From Undibacterium sp. YM2 (GTDB taxonomy: Bacteria > Pseudomonadota > Gammaproteobacteria > Burkholderiales > Burkholderiaceae_D), in contig NZ_AP018441.1 in assembly GCF_009937975.1 (NCBI RefSeq), positions 6,200,001-6,264,000 of the forward strand: a DNA stretch of 64,000 nt, read 5' to 3'. Below the pieces are notes generated by a model. That model did not search any database, had not been told where the DNA came from, and was given only the letters and a program-made list of their open reading frames with translations. The translations under genes and the position numbers were made by a program. Positions 25,655-34,672 of the stretch are shown piece after piece (within the stretch, counting starts at the first letter, position 1; the number at the start of each line of letters is the position of its first letter).

Positions 25655-26449
25655 TCACCTCGGTGCATAAATACGTGCCAGTTCACCACTCTGGCGACCC
25701 TGCATGATGGCCTTGTCGATTTTTTGCAGCAGGCTGGCATTGCCATCAGTGCGCATGGCGATATGGATATCTACCGATGATACCGGTCTCGGCAATATGC
25801 AAAACAATTTACTGTTTGCTTCGCTGTTTATTTGTTTGTCACCATATTCTGCCGCGTATTGCTGGTTGATATGGTTTTCCAGCCTGCCTATATTGCCACT
25901 TGCGCTATACAGCAAGAAGGCATCCATGCGGTGCATGCTCAGTTTCCTGAAACGCCCCAGGTTATTGCCGGTGTCATCCTCGACCTTGAACAAGTCATTG
26001 CTGAGGCGGTCAAATTCTTCTCCATAGCTGGTGCCACGTACTATGCCTATGGTCTTGCCTTTCAGGTCGTTGATAGAATTAAAAGTAAACCTGGCATTGC
26101 AGAGTGTCACCAGCAGCGCCTGGTCGCTAAAGATGGGCGCGCTGAACTTGAAGTTGCGCTGGCGTTCACGGGTTTTGGACATACCAAAGATCAGGCCTTC
26201 ACCCATGGCCGCATTTTCCACTGCTCTTTTCCAGGGGTAGCGCCTTACTTCAAATTTGAGCCTGGTATGTTGCTCAAGGTAGCGCAGCAATTCCACAACT
26301 TCTGCAGAAAGTGGAATGACATTACCTTTGCCATCCAGTTCTTCGCTCATCAATAACACCACGCCAGACTTTGTTTGTGCATGTGCCACACTGACCCAGC
26401 CAGAGCAAACCAGCAAGAGGCAACACAATAAGCGTGTATAACTTGGCAT
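25655..26449 (-). CDS. Periplasmic solute-binding protein (SBP_bac_3-like)
   Basis: A 264-residue secreted protein with a signal peptide (LLCCLLLVCSGWVSVAHA). The core shows YLEQHTRLKFEVRRYPWKRA, MSKTRERQRNFKFSAPIFSD and LKGKTIGIVRGTSYG, typical of family 3 binding proteins and of the related polar-ligand sensors. It is a distant paralogue of the protein at 15376-16164. No permease or ATPase gene is adjacent, so an orphan or sensory role is as likely as transport. Confidence 0.82.
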   Translation of the reverse strand: MPSYTRLLCCLLLVCSGWVSVAHAQTKSGVVLLMSEELDGKGNVIPLSAEVVELLRYLEQHTRLKFEVRRYPWKRAVENAAMGEGLIFGMSKTRERQRNFKFSAPIFSDQALLVTLCNARFTFNSINDLKGKTIGIVRGTSYGEEFDRLSNDLFKVEDDTGNNLGRFRKLSMHRMDAFLLYSASGNIGRLENHINQQYAAEYGDKQINSEANSKLFCILPRPVSSVDIHIAMRTDGNASLLQKIDKAIMQGRQSGELARIYAPR

Positions 26450-26585
26450 TATCGACAGGGCTTTAAAGCATACGCTTTATCTTAGCGCAAATTATCTGCT
26501 TTGACTGTTGGCGGCTGTGCGCAAAAGCCGGTCGGGAGTGTAAAGCTTGTTAAATATGGCAAATCATTGTTGCGCCTCCAAAAAC

Positions 26586-26620
26586 AAAAAAAGGGTCCAT
26601 GCCATGCATGAACCCCTTTT
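26586..26620 (-). terminator. Rho-independent terminator of the DUF2807 gene
   Basis: Read on the minus strand, GGGTTCATGC pairs with GCATGGACCC (one G-U) around a 3-base loop and is followed by seven T residues. It lies just beyond the stop at 26639. Confidence 0.85.
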
Positions 26621-26638
26621 GAACTCAGGTCAGTTTGT

Positions 26639-27838
26639 TTAATTCGCTACGCCATTCCTGTCTATCTTGACGATGCGTGAGCCACCTGTTTTCTTGACAT
26701 TCACTTCAGCCTCGCCTGGGCCGGTGACCTTGATACTGGCACTGTCGAGCAATAAATCACGGGCATGCAGGTCACCACTGCCAGTCAGTCTGGCGCTCAG
26801 GCTTTTGGCTGTGCCTTTCAGGCGGGTTTCACCCGGGCCGTTCATCATGACTTCCAGCGCGGCTTCCGATTGCAATTCCACATCAAAATCACCAGAACCG
26901 GAATTTTCCAGCTTGAATATGCCTGTAATGCCTCGATAACTCTGGTTCGACGGGCCATTGTTGACGATCTGTAAATCCCTGATTTTCAAATGATCTGCAT
27001 TGACATCGCCAGAGCCGCTGCTGGTCAGGGTCAGGACAGTAATCTCGCCACTCAGGCTCAGTTCACCCGGGCCATTGCTGCGTATGCTGGCCTGTTCTGC
27101 CCTGATGTCCTCGATCTGGATATCGCCAGAGCCAGACATGTCCAGTTCCAGCGCCTTGATCGTTCCACCCAGCTTGATATCAGCAGAACCATGTTGCACC
27201 AGCTTGACGGGAACAGATTGCAAATTGTCAACACTTAAGCCGCCACTGCCGTTGATGCTGGCATCCAGTGACTGGCTCACAATATTCATGTGCGTATCAC
27301 CAGAACCATGGAATTCGACTTCAGCCTTGCCGGTCTGCAGTTGCTGCAAATCCATGTCACCACTTCCGTTGGACATCAATTTCAGGGCATTCACCTTGCC
27401 AGTGATCTTCAGGTCGCCGGAGCCGTTCAGGTTCACGGCCAGGCTGTCTGCTTGCAGGTCACGTACCTCTATATCACCGCTGCCATTATTATTGATACGG
27501 TTCAGGCCACTGGCAGTGACCCTGATCGTGCCGGGTCGGTTGGTCCAGGTAAAACTATAGGATTTACGCTTGCTGCGTATGATCAGGACCTTGTTTTCCA
27601 CCACGGTTTCAATTTCCGGCACCAGATTGTCGTCACCGCTGACTTCCAGCGACGGGGTAGAACCATTTGTGACCACCACATCAAAAAAACCGGAATTTTC
27701 TATGGCGCTGAACTCAGTCACCGCACGCTTCTCGGTAAGCTGTTTGCCACTACCCTTGATGGCATCGCCATTGACCCTGACTTCGCAGCCGCCGAGCAAG
27801 ACTGTCAACAGCGCCAGACATCCTAAAGATTTGATCAT
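26639..27838 (-). CDS. DUF2807 (head GIN domain) lipoprotein with alternating GSGD/GPGE repeats
   Basis: A 399-residue lipoprotein: signal peptide with lipobox LLGGC (Cys at about residue 18), then a beta-helical DUF2807 (putative auto-transporter adhesin head GIN) region. Repeats of about 20 residues carry NGSGD or SGSGD, and from the middle onward these alternate with GPGE or GPS versions (SNGPGELSLSG, MMNGPGETRLKG, VTGPGEAEVNV). Usual family members are about 200-250 residues, so the repeat region is expanded. Asp after Lys-less +2 residues (CEVR) does not predict inner-membrane retention, so outer-membrane placement is likely. Function unknown. Confidence 0.85.
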   Translation of the reverse strand: MIKSLGCLALLTVLLGGCEVRVNGDAIKGSGKQLTEKRAVTEFSAIENSGFFDVVVTNGSTPSLEVSGDDNLVPEIETVVENKVLIIRSKRKSYSFTWTNRPGTIRVTASGLNRINNNGSGDIEVRDLQADSLAVNLNGSGDLKITGKVNALKLMSNGSGDMDLQQLQTGKAEVEFHGSGDTHMNIVSQSLDASINGSGGLSVDNLQSVPVKLVQHGSADIKLGGTIKALELDMSGSGDIQIEDIRAEQASIRSNGPGELSLSGEITVLTLTSSGSGDVNADHLKIRDLQIVNNGPSNQSYRGITGIFKLENSGSGDFDVELQSEAALEVMMNGPGETRLKGTAKSLSARLTGSGDLHARDLLLDSASIKVTGPGEAEVNVKKTGGSRIVKIDRNGVAN

Positions 27839-28031
27839 GATATCGTTTTGTAATAAGAGTTATTGGATGCTTCTAGTGTAATGTTGTTTTGTATGGAGAT
27901 CACAAGGCAAAAAGACAGAATGCAAATTCTGTGTGACCAAGCGTAAATTTGCCGGATAAACCGCAGGGCTTTGATTATTATGGCGATATACACTAAGCTG
28001 GTTTTTATTTTATCAATCCTGAAATCATAGA

Positions 28032-28685
28032 ATGACGTTAACGCGCCGCCAATTACTAAAGAATGGGCTCTTGCTCGGCAGTACCGCATTAGCCGGCCCG
28101 CATGTCATCCTGCATGCGGCTGACATTACCAACGCTGGCACTGAAAAACATGCGCAACCAACGCCGCCGCCTGATCTGTTTGACTCACAGGCGCTGGACA
28201 TAGAATTCTGGGTCAAGCCCCGCACCATGGACCTGATACGCCCTGCCACAGGCGAGCGCAGCAAGATACTGTACTGGAAAGACGGCGAAGTGCTGGAATC
28301 AGCCTACCAGCAACTGTGCCACATCCTGCGCGACGTCAATGGCAAGGAAACTGCACCCATAGACCCCAAACTGCTGGAAACCCTGTGGGCCACCCAGGCC
28401 TATATCGCCCGTTTTGGCATGACCAGACCGCTTGAAATCCTGTCTGGCTACCGTACCCAGGCGTCCAATACCCGTCTTATAGAGCAAGGCGTGCCCGCAG
28501 CCCGCAAATCCCTGCACATGGAAGGCAAGGCCGCCGACATCCGCATCCCCCAGCTACATGAAGAAATTCTGGGTGAGCTGATACAAAGCTTCCGCCAGGG
28601 CGGCGTCGGCTTTTATTACCGCCAGACCGCCCAGGGTGGCTGGATACATACTGACACTGGCCTGCAAAGAAGCTGGAAGGGCTGA
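28032..28685 (+). CDS. Tat-exported YcbK-like (DUF882) peptidoglycan-related protein
   Basis: A 217-residue protein with a twin-arginine signal (TRRQLLKNGLLLGSTALA). The DUF882/peptidase M15 fold is shown by LSGYRTQASNTRL, SLHMEGKAADIRI and GVGFYYR, where the Ser-x-His and Asp residues match the zinc ligands of YcbK-type LD-carboxypeptidase-like enzymes. In Gram-negative bacteria such proteins are commonly encoded near LD-transpeptidases, but none is present here. Ribosome site weak. A perfect hairpin follows the stop. Confidence 0.88.
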   Translation: MTLTRRQLLKNGLLLGSTALAGPHVILHAADITNAGTEKHAQPTPPPDLFDSQALDIEFWVKPRTMDLIRPATGERSKILYWKDGEVLESAYQQLCHILRDVNGKETAPIDPKLLETLWATQAYIARFGMTRPLEILSGYRTQASNTRLIEQGVPAARKSLHMEGKAADIRIPQLHEEILGELIQSFRQGGVGFYYRQTAQGGWIHTDTGLQRSWKG

Positions 28686-28700
28686 GCTGCCATCCTTCTG

Positions 28701-28731
28701 TCAAACCGGAAATCTGACATTTCCGGTTTGA
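28701..28731. terminator. Perfect hairpin between convergent genes
   Basis: The 13-base stem TCAAACCGGAAAT / ATTTCCGGTTTGA closes a 5-base loop between the YcbK-like gene and the M16 protease. No strong T run follows on either strand, but the position suits a terminator. Confidence 0.65.
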
Positions 28732-28744
28732 TGAAAAAACAAAA

Positions 28745-31501
28745 TTACTTGGCAGTTGCCGCCTTGGCCTTGGCTTCGTCCGCAGCAATAAAGACACTCA
28801 TTTTGGCCGGGTCTATATACCGGCGGAAGGCATCGTTGACCTGTTCCAGGGTCAGCGCCTGTATCTTGTCATCCATGGCTTGTGACCAGGCCCAGGTGCG
28901 TTTCAGGTACAGATTGCTGTTCCAGCCGCTGGCTACTGCACCATCGCTGCTGCGGCCTTGTACTCTTTGCTGCAAGAGCCCGGATTTGGCTTTGGCCAGT
29001 TCATCGGCAGTGAAGCCTTCCTTGAGGGCGCGTGCCAGTTCTTCCCTGACGGCGATTTCCAGTTTTTCCAGATTCTGTGGAGCCGCCGTGGCGTTGATAC
29101 TGAAGCTACCTACCGGGTCGATTTCACCGGCAGTCAGGCTGGAACCGCCGCCATAAGACAGACCATCTTTTTGACGTATGCGCTCCATCACGCGCGAGTT
29201 CATGCCGGCACCGCCACCAAAAATATAATTGGCCACACGCAGAGCAGGGAAGTCGGCATCGTCTTCACGCAAAGTCAGGTTCATGCGGCTGGAATAGACG
29301 CCATTTTCCTTGTCAGGTGTATTGAAGGTTTGGCGCACCACACTGACCTCCTGACGCTTGCTGGCCAGGCGGGTGTAAGGAGACTTGCTGGTCCAGCCAT
29401 CAAACACTTTGGCAACGGTCTGTTTCGTGCTATCTACATCAAAATCACCGACGATGGACAATTCACCCTTGGATACGCCATAGAAATCCTTATGGAAAGC
29501 CTTGATGTCTTCCAGCTTGAGATCGCGTATGGCTTGCAGCGATTCATCCAGTGTCATGGATGCACGTACATCGCCTTTGGGATAGGTATTGAAATGCTGG
29601 GCCAGGGCGCGGCTCGCGACCGCAGATGGCTCATTGCGGGATGCCTCTATGCCGACCAGGGCTTTTTCTTTCAATTGTTTGAATTCGCTTTCCGGGAAAT
29701 TGGCTTCCTTCAAGACATGCGCCACCAGTTCCAGTGCCGCAGGCAAATTTGCCTTGGTGGTCTGGAATGAATACAGGCCGCCACTCATTTTCAGCTTGGA
29801 CATCTCATCAGCCAGTTGTGCGCGGGAATATTTGCTGGTGCCTGTGCTCAACAAACCACCGGTAAAGCCCAAGACACTGGCTTTACCGAACAGGGTTTTT
29901 TCATCACCCCAATGCAAACTCAGCGAGACATTTACGGTTTCGCCCCTGGTCTTTTTAGGTAATAGGGCTACCTGCAGATTGCCTATGTTGCTCACTTGCG
30001 TGCGCTTGTCGATATTCGCCGGGGACGGATCAAATACTTCTGCCGTCAGTGTTGCTTCTTTGGGCTTGAAGTCTTTCATGACTTCAGCAATACCAGGCGC
30101 CGCTGGTATTTCGGCTCGCTGTGGATTATCTTCCGGGATAAAGCTGCCTACGGTACGGTTGTCACGCACCAGATATTTTTTCACGGCAGCAGTGACTTCT
30201 TCGGCAGTGACTTTGCCTGCATCATCCCTGTCCTTGAACAGATAGCGCCAGTCACCCATGGCGATATATTCAGACATGCTGATCCCTATGGATTCGTGGT
30301 TGTTCAGCAGTTTTTCATAGTAGTTGGCATTATCGCGTTTGATGCGTTCCAGCTCTTCCCTGGTCGGTGGATTATTCTTGAACTCTTCTATACCTGCCAG
30401 CAGCATATCTCTCGCCGCATCGACGGATTCGCCTTTCTTGACCACGGCACCAATGATCTTCAGGCCAGGCTCTACATGGCCCATGCTGCTGGTAAATACT
30501 TGTACCAGCTTGCCGTTTTCCACCAGTTGTTTATGCAGGCGGCCATGTGGTGCGCCAGCCAGTATGCTGCCTGCATAACTCAGGGCATCACGGTCATGGT
30601 GTAGGCCAGCCGGTACTTTATAGGCGATCATGACCATCTGGCTGTCACCCTTGCGGCGCACGACAAAGCTGCGTTCGCCATCCTGAGTTGGTTCTGTAGT
30701 CCAGAACTGTGGCAGGCTGCGCGTTGGTTTGGCGATCTTGCCAAAGGAGGCATTGATCCATTGCAGGGCTTTCTCAGCTTCAAACTTACCGGCTACCAGC
30801 AGCACGGCATTGTCTGGCTGGTAGTAGTTGCGATAAAAGGCTTGCAGGTTTTCTATCTTGACGTTTTCTATATCGCTGCGGTTACCTATGGTCGAATTGC
30901 CATAGTTATGCCAGTCAAAGGCCACGCTTTGCATGCGTTTCATGAGTACAGCTCCGGGTGAGTTCTCACCGCGTTCATATTCATTGCGCACGACCGTCAT
31001 CTCGGTGTCGAGGTCTTTTCTGGCAATATTGGAATTGACCATGCGGTCAGCTTCCATCTCCAGTGCCCATTTCAGGTTGTCATCACTGGCCTGGAACAGT
31101 TCAAAATAATTGGTGCGGTCCAGTGAGGTGGTGCCATTGATGCGCATGCCACGCTTATTGAAATCTTCCGTAATTTTAGGATTGGTAGGTGTGCCCTTGA
31201 ACATCAGATGTTCCAGCAAATGCGCCATGCCGGTTTCGCCATAGTTTTCATGGCGTGAGCCAACCAGATAGGTGACATTCACCGTCACTGTCGGTTTGGA
31301 TGCATCTGGCATCAGCAATACGCGCAGGCCATTGGGCAGACGGTATTCCGTGATTCCCTCAACACTGGTCACCTGGCTGACACCTTTGGGCAGAGTGTCT
31401 GCCAGGGTGACCGGGGCGGTAAACAGGATAGCACCGCCCAGTACCAAAGCGCGCAAGACGGGTTTGAGAGTAAGCTGCATGCCAGAGCGTAGTTGTTGCA
31501 T
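28745..31501 (-). CDS. M16 family zinc metalloprotease (two-domain, secreted)
   Basis: A 918-residue pitrilysin-family protease. After a signal peptide (cleavage after PVTLA) comes the first catalytic M16 domain with HLLEH (about residue 94) and the downstream Glu in the EMTVVRNEYERGENSPG region. A second M16-like inactive half begins near residue 480, with its own VVRQTFNTP and YGGGSSLTAGE segments. Such proteins degrade oligopeptides in the periplasm. AAGGA lies 6 bases before the ATG. A paralogue of similar length lies at 45012-47786. Confidence 0.92.
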   Translation of the reverse strand: MQQLRSGMQLTLKPVLRALVLGGAILFTAPVTLADTLPKGVSQVTSVEGITEYRLPNGLRVLLMPDASKPTVTVNVTYLVGSRHENYGETGMAHLLEHLMFKGTPTNPKITEDFNKRGMRINGTTSLDRTNYFELFQASDDNLKWALEMEADRMVNSNIARKDLDTEMTVVRNEYERGENSPGAVLMKRMQSVAFDWHNYGNSTIGNRSDIENVKIENLQAFYRNYYQPDNAVLLVAGKFEAEKALQWINASFGKIAKPTRSLPQFWTTEPTQDGERSFVVRRKGDSQMVMIAYKVPAGLHHDRDALSYAGSILAGAPHGRLHKQLVENGKLVQVFTSSMGHVEPGLKIIGAVVKKGESVDAARDMLLAGIEEFKNNPPTREELERIKRDNANYYEKLLNNHESIGISMSEYIAMGDWRYLFKDRDDAGKVTAEEVTAAVKKYLVRDNRTVGSFIPEDNPQRAEIPAAPGIAEVMKDFKPKEATLTAEVFDPSPANIDKRTQVSNIGNLQVALLPKKTRGETVNVSLSLHWGDEKTLFGKASVLGFTGGLLSTGTSKYSRAQLADEMSKLKMSGGLYSFQTTKANLPAALELVAHVLKEANFPESEFKQLKEKALVGIEASRNEPSAVASRALAQHFNTYPKGDVRASMTLDESLQAIRDLKLEDIKAFHKDFYGVSKGELSIVGDFDVDSTKQTVAKVFDGWTSKSPYTRLASKRQEVSVVRQTFNTPDKENGVYSSRMNLTLREDDADFPALRVANYIFGGGAGMNSRVMERIRQKDGLSYGGGSSLTAGEIDPVGSFSINATAAPQNLEKLEIAVREELARALKEGFTADELAKAKSGLLQQRVQGRSSDGAVASGWNSNLYLKRTWAWSQAMDDKIQALTLEQVNDAFRRYIDPAKMSVFIAADEAKAKAATAK

Positions 31502-31690
31502 AAAATCCTTCTATGATTTCAGGGTACAAAAATAATAAATCCGCCGGGCGGATTACACCTGACGGATATGATTTATGAAAATAGGTAAAGTTGCAGCTAT
31601 TTTGTAATAAAGATAGACGACATTTGCCGACCGGCACTAAATGACCCTACACTAGTCGAATTGTAACTATGTGTTAAATATAGTCATTTG

Positions 31691-32527
31691 TCAATTGTGT
31701 GCTGGATTGTGCGCGGACTTCACTTCCAGCGTCTGGCTGCCACTCCAGCTATCACCTGGTGCCAGCATGATGGGGCGTAATATCGTCGCTGCCTCCACAC
31801 ACAGCATATTGTTTTCACCGCCAGCATGCAGGTCATTGATCTTGGCAGCGCCTGCACCGGGATTCCATACCACGGCATCAGCAAAACCGCTGCTGCGTAT
31901 AAGGGTGCTTTGTTGTGGCTGACGCAATTCAAGCTGGGCCGGGACCTGACCATAAATGCGGTCGGTTTCGCCGGTGATGTGCAGGCTGGGCTCCGCTTCC
32001 AGGCAATGATCTGCCCCTGTAACGGTATCGCGGTAATACAGACCCTGCAGGCCATGCAGGCTGACATCCGCAATGTCCTGCACCGCCAGGTAGGTATGCA
32101 GAGCCGTGCTGAAGCTGAAATTGGTGTCGCCCGTGTTGTGTATGTCCAGCACGATTTGCAGACTATTGCCGAGTATGCTGACCCGCAATTCTGCGCGAAA
32201 GACATAAGGCCAGATAGTCAGTCGGGCGATGTTTTCTTTGAGCTCATAGACGGCCTGGGCCGCACCGCTTTCCAGCAAGCCAGACTGCAAGAGCTTCCAT
32301 TCACAAGTACGGGCAAAACCATGCTTGGGCAGAGTGCCCTGATTCGAAAACTGCGGAAACACCACCGGTACGCCGCCACGGATGGCGACACCATCCAGAA
32401 AGGCGGATGTTTTGCTCATGAATAATTGTTCAACCCCGCCTGCAGGTATCCAGGAACACAGATGTGCGCCCTGGCTGGCAATTTTTGCAGTGGCACCGTC
32501 TTGGGATGTGAGGCTGAGGAAATTCAT
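31691..32527 (-). CDS. D-hexose-6-phosphate mutarotase (YeaD-like aldose 1-epimerase family)
   Basis: A 278-residue galactose-mutarotase fold protein. The motifs SKTSAFLDGVAIRGGVPVVF, LPKHGFART, and ALHTYLAVQDI match the YeaD subgroup, which interconverts the alpha and beta anomers of glucose 6-phosphate and related sugars. The two catalytic histidines correspond to the HGFAR and LHTYL positions. Cytoplasmic and monocistronic by spacing. The SirB2 gene is divergent, 160 bases away. Confidence 0.88.
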   Translation of the reverse strand: MNFLSLTSQDGATAKIASQGAHLCSWIPAGGVEQLFMSKTSAFLDGVAIRGGVPVVFPQFSNQGTLPKHGFARTCEWKLLQSGLLESGAAQAVYELKENIARLTIWPYVFRAELRVSILGNSLQIVLDIHNTGDTNFSFSTALHTYLAVQDIADVSLHGLQGLYYRDTVTGADHCLEAEPSLHITGETDRIYGQVPAQLELRQPQQSTLIRSSGFADAVVWNPGAGAAKINDLHAGGENNMLCVEAATILRPIMLAPGDSWSGSQTLEVKSAHNPAHN

Positions 32528-32687
32528 GCAGGTTTTCTTTCAGTAAATGTTGACATGCATCAGTGTAATGGATAGTTGCGCAAATGGTATGGGTTTGCTC
32601 TTACATACCGCGCTTACCGCGACAAAAAAAGCTGGCTTTCGGTTAGTATGGCAGACACAAAAATCTACCACGGAAACCAGACCCACC

Positions 32688-33071
32688 ATGTCCATCAACT
32701 ATCTCGCCATTAAACACCTGCATCTGACTTGTGTGGGATTGAGCGGCAGCTTGTTCCTGCTACGCGGCATCTGGAAAATGCGTGACTCTGCGATGCTGGA
32801 TAAGCGCTGGGTAAAAGTGTTGCCGCATGTGATAGATACGCTCTTGCTGGCCAGCGCCCTGACGCTGGCAGTATTGAGCGGGCAATATCCCTTCCAGCAA
32901 AACTGGCTGACCGCGAAATTATTTGCCCTGATACTGTATATCGTTCTTGGCACAGTCGCCTTGAAACGTGGCAAGACACCCGCCATACGCACTGCTGCTT
33001 TCATCGCTGCCATCCTGGTTTTTGCTTATATCATCAGTGTTGCCCTGAGCAAGCAAGTCATACCATTCTGA
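32688..33071 (+). CDS. SirB2 family integral membrane protein
   Basis: A 127-residue protein with four predicted membrane helices and the SirB family marks: HLTCVGLSGSLFLLRGIWKM, LPHVIDTLLLASALTLA and NWLTAKLFALILYIVLG. Function is not established, despite the historical link of Salmonella SirB to invasion-gene regulation. The frame is open upstream to 32547, but homology begins at the ATG at 32688. The amidase gene begins 3 bases after the stop (or 24 bases at its second ATG), so both are probably co-transcribed. Confidence 0.88.
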   Translation: MSINYLAIKHLHLTCVGLSGSLFLLRGIWKMRDSAMLDKRWVKVLPHVIDTLLLASALTLAVLSGQYPFQQNWLTAKLFALILYIVLGTVALKRGKTPAIRTAAFIAAILVFAYIISVALSKQVIPF

Positions 33072-33074
33072 TCA

Positions 33075-34658
33075 ATGAGACGTAAGAGATTTTTCATGAG
33101 CATCTATTTTTGCAAACCAAAGTTCAGTCTCAGCCTGCTTGCTGCCCTGCCCCTGCTATATGGTCAGCAAGTCTTTGCCAGCGAGACCCTGCATGAACTG
33201 GCGCAAGATTTGCAGACCGGTAAAACCACGGCACAGCAAATTTTTGATAGCTATGATGCGCGCATACAAATGTATAACCAGGGCATTCAGGCGGTGACCA
33301 CGCGTAATCCGCAAGCCAGGGCAGACGCATTGGCAGTAGATCAGCAAAAAACACCACGTGGCAGCCTGGCAGGTTTGCCCTTGCTTTTGAAAGACAATAT
33401 CGCCGCACGCGGCATGGTGACTACCGCCGGTTCACTGGCGCTGGCAGACAATCTGGCAGTGCAGGATGCACCTGTGGTAGCCCGTTTGCGCGCCGCCGGA
33501 GCCATCATTCTTGGCAAGGCCAATCTCAGTGAATGGGCGAATCTGCGTTCATCGCAATCAACCAGTGGCTGGAGCAGTGCCGGCGGACAAACCCGCAACC
33601 CCTATGCACCTGAGCGTAGCCCCTGCGGTTCCAGCGCTGGTTCAGGTGCTGCGGTAGCTGCGCGTTTGATTCCTGCTGCCATCGGTACAGAAACCGATGG
33701 TTCCATCGTTTGCCCGGCATCGGTGAATGGTCTGGTCGGTTTGAAACCCACCATAGGCCTGATCAGCCGCACAGGCATCGTCCCGCTCAGCCATAGCCAG
33801 GATACAGCAGGTCCCATGACCCTGAACGTGCGCGATGCGGCGATGTTATTGAATGTCATGGCTGGCAGCGATGCGCAAGACCCTGCCACCCGCGCTGCCA
33901 ACCGCCACCGCAGCAAGGACTATACTGCAGGTCTGCAAACCAGCGCCTTGCAAGGCAAGCGCCTGGGCATAGTACGCAAACTGGTGGACGGTTATGACAC
34001 CGCGACCAAGATGCTGTTCGACCAGACCCTGGTCACCCTGATTGCGCAAGGCGCTACCGTCGTAGATCAGATAGACTTGCCTTATCTGGAAGAGCTGGAT
34101 AAAGATGAATTGACGGTCTTGCTGTATGAATTCAAGGCAGACCTGAACGCCTACCTGGCCAAAACCCCAGCCACAGTCAAAACCCGCACGATGGCAGACG
34201 TAATCGCCTTCAACAAGCAACATGCCGACACCGTCATGCCCTATTTCGCACAGGAATTGATGGAGCAGGCGCAAGCCAAAGGCAAGCTCAGCGATGTTAC
34301 CTATCGCCAGGCCAGCGCCCGCATCAAGCTGCGCGCTGGCAAGCAGGGCATAGATGCCGTACTCAAAAAATACAAGCTCGATGCCCTGATTGCACCGACG
34401 ACCGGCACCGCCTGGCTCATCGATTACAAGGCCGGTGATGTACTCGAAGGCAGCGCCAGCAGCCCGGCCGCAATCGCCGGTTACCCTCACCTGACCGTGC
34501 CCATGGGTACAGTCAGGGGTTTGCCGGTTGGCTTGTCACTGTTTGCCGGTGCCTGGTCAGAAGCAAAATTGCTGAACATGGGCTATGCCTTTGAGCAGGC
34601 CAGACCAGCCCTGCCCGCGCCCAGCCTGGCAACTACAGCAACGGCTGCAAATAAATAG
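33075..34658 (+). CDS. Secreted amidase (amidase signature family)
   Basis: A 527-residue amidase-signature hydrolase with a signal peptide (second ATG at 33096 gives [10 protein letters not shown], cleavage after VFA). The Ser-cisSer-Lys triad is present: Lys in LLLKDNIAA, cis-Ser in [13 protein letters not shown], and nucleophile Ser in [13 protein letters not shown]. The family hydrolyses amides to carboxylates; periplasmic members of this subtype may act on peptide amides. The substrate cannot be read. It is convergent with the GMC oxidoreductase gene, only 14 bases apart. Either ATG is plausible; the first gives a more basic n-region. Confidence 0.9.
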   Translation: MRRKRFFMSIYFCKPKFSLSLLAALPLLYGQQVFASETLHELAQDLQTGKTTAQQIFDSYDARIQMYNQGIQAVTTRNPQARADALAVDQQKTPRGSLAGLPLLLKDNIAARGMVTTAGSLALADNLAVQDAPVVARLRAAGAIILGKANLSEWANLRSSQSTSGWSSAGGQTRNPYAPERSPCGSSAGSGAAVAARLIPAAIGTETDGSIVCPASVNGLVGLKPTIGLISRTGIVPLSHSQDTAGPMTLNVRDAAMLLNVMAGSDAQDPATRAANRHRSKDYTAGLQTSALQGKRLGIVRKLVDGYDTATKMLFDQTLVTLIAQGATVVDQIDLPYLEELDKDELTVLLYEFKADLNAYLAKTPATVKTRTMADVIAFNKQHADTVMPYFAQELMEQAQAKGKLSDVTYRQASARIKLRAGKQGIDAVLKKYKLDALIAPTTGTAWLIDYKAGDVLEGSASSPAAIAGYPHLTVPMGTVRGLPVGLSLFAGAWSEAKLLNMGYAFEQARPALPAPSLATTATAANK

Positions 34659-34672
34659 CCAGCCTGTTTTGA

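Noticed and set aside
27000..27826. Overlapping plus-strand frames opposite the DUF2807 repeats
   Set aside because: Repetitive antisense of the GSGD/GPGE repeats, with no start or ribosome site of note.
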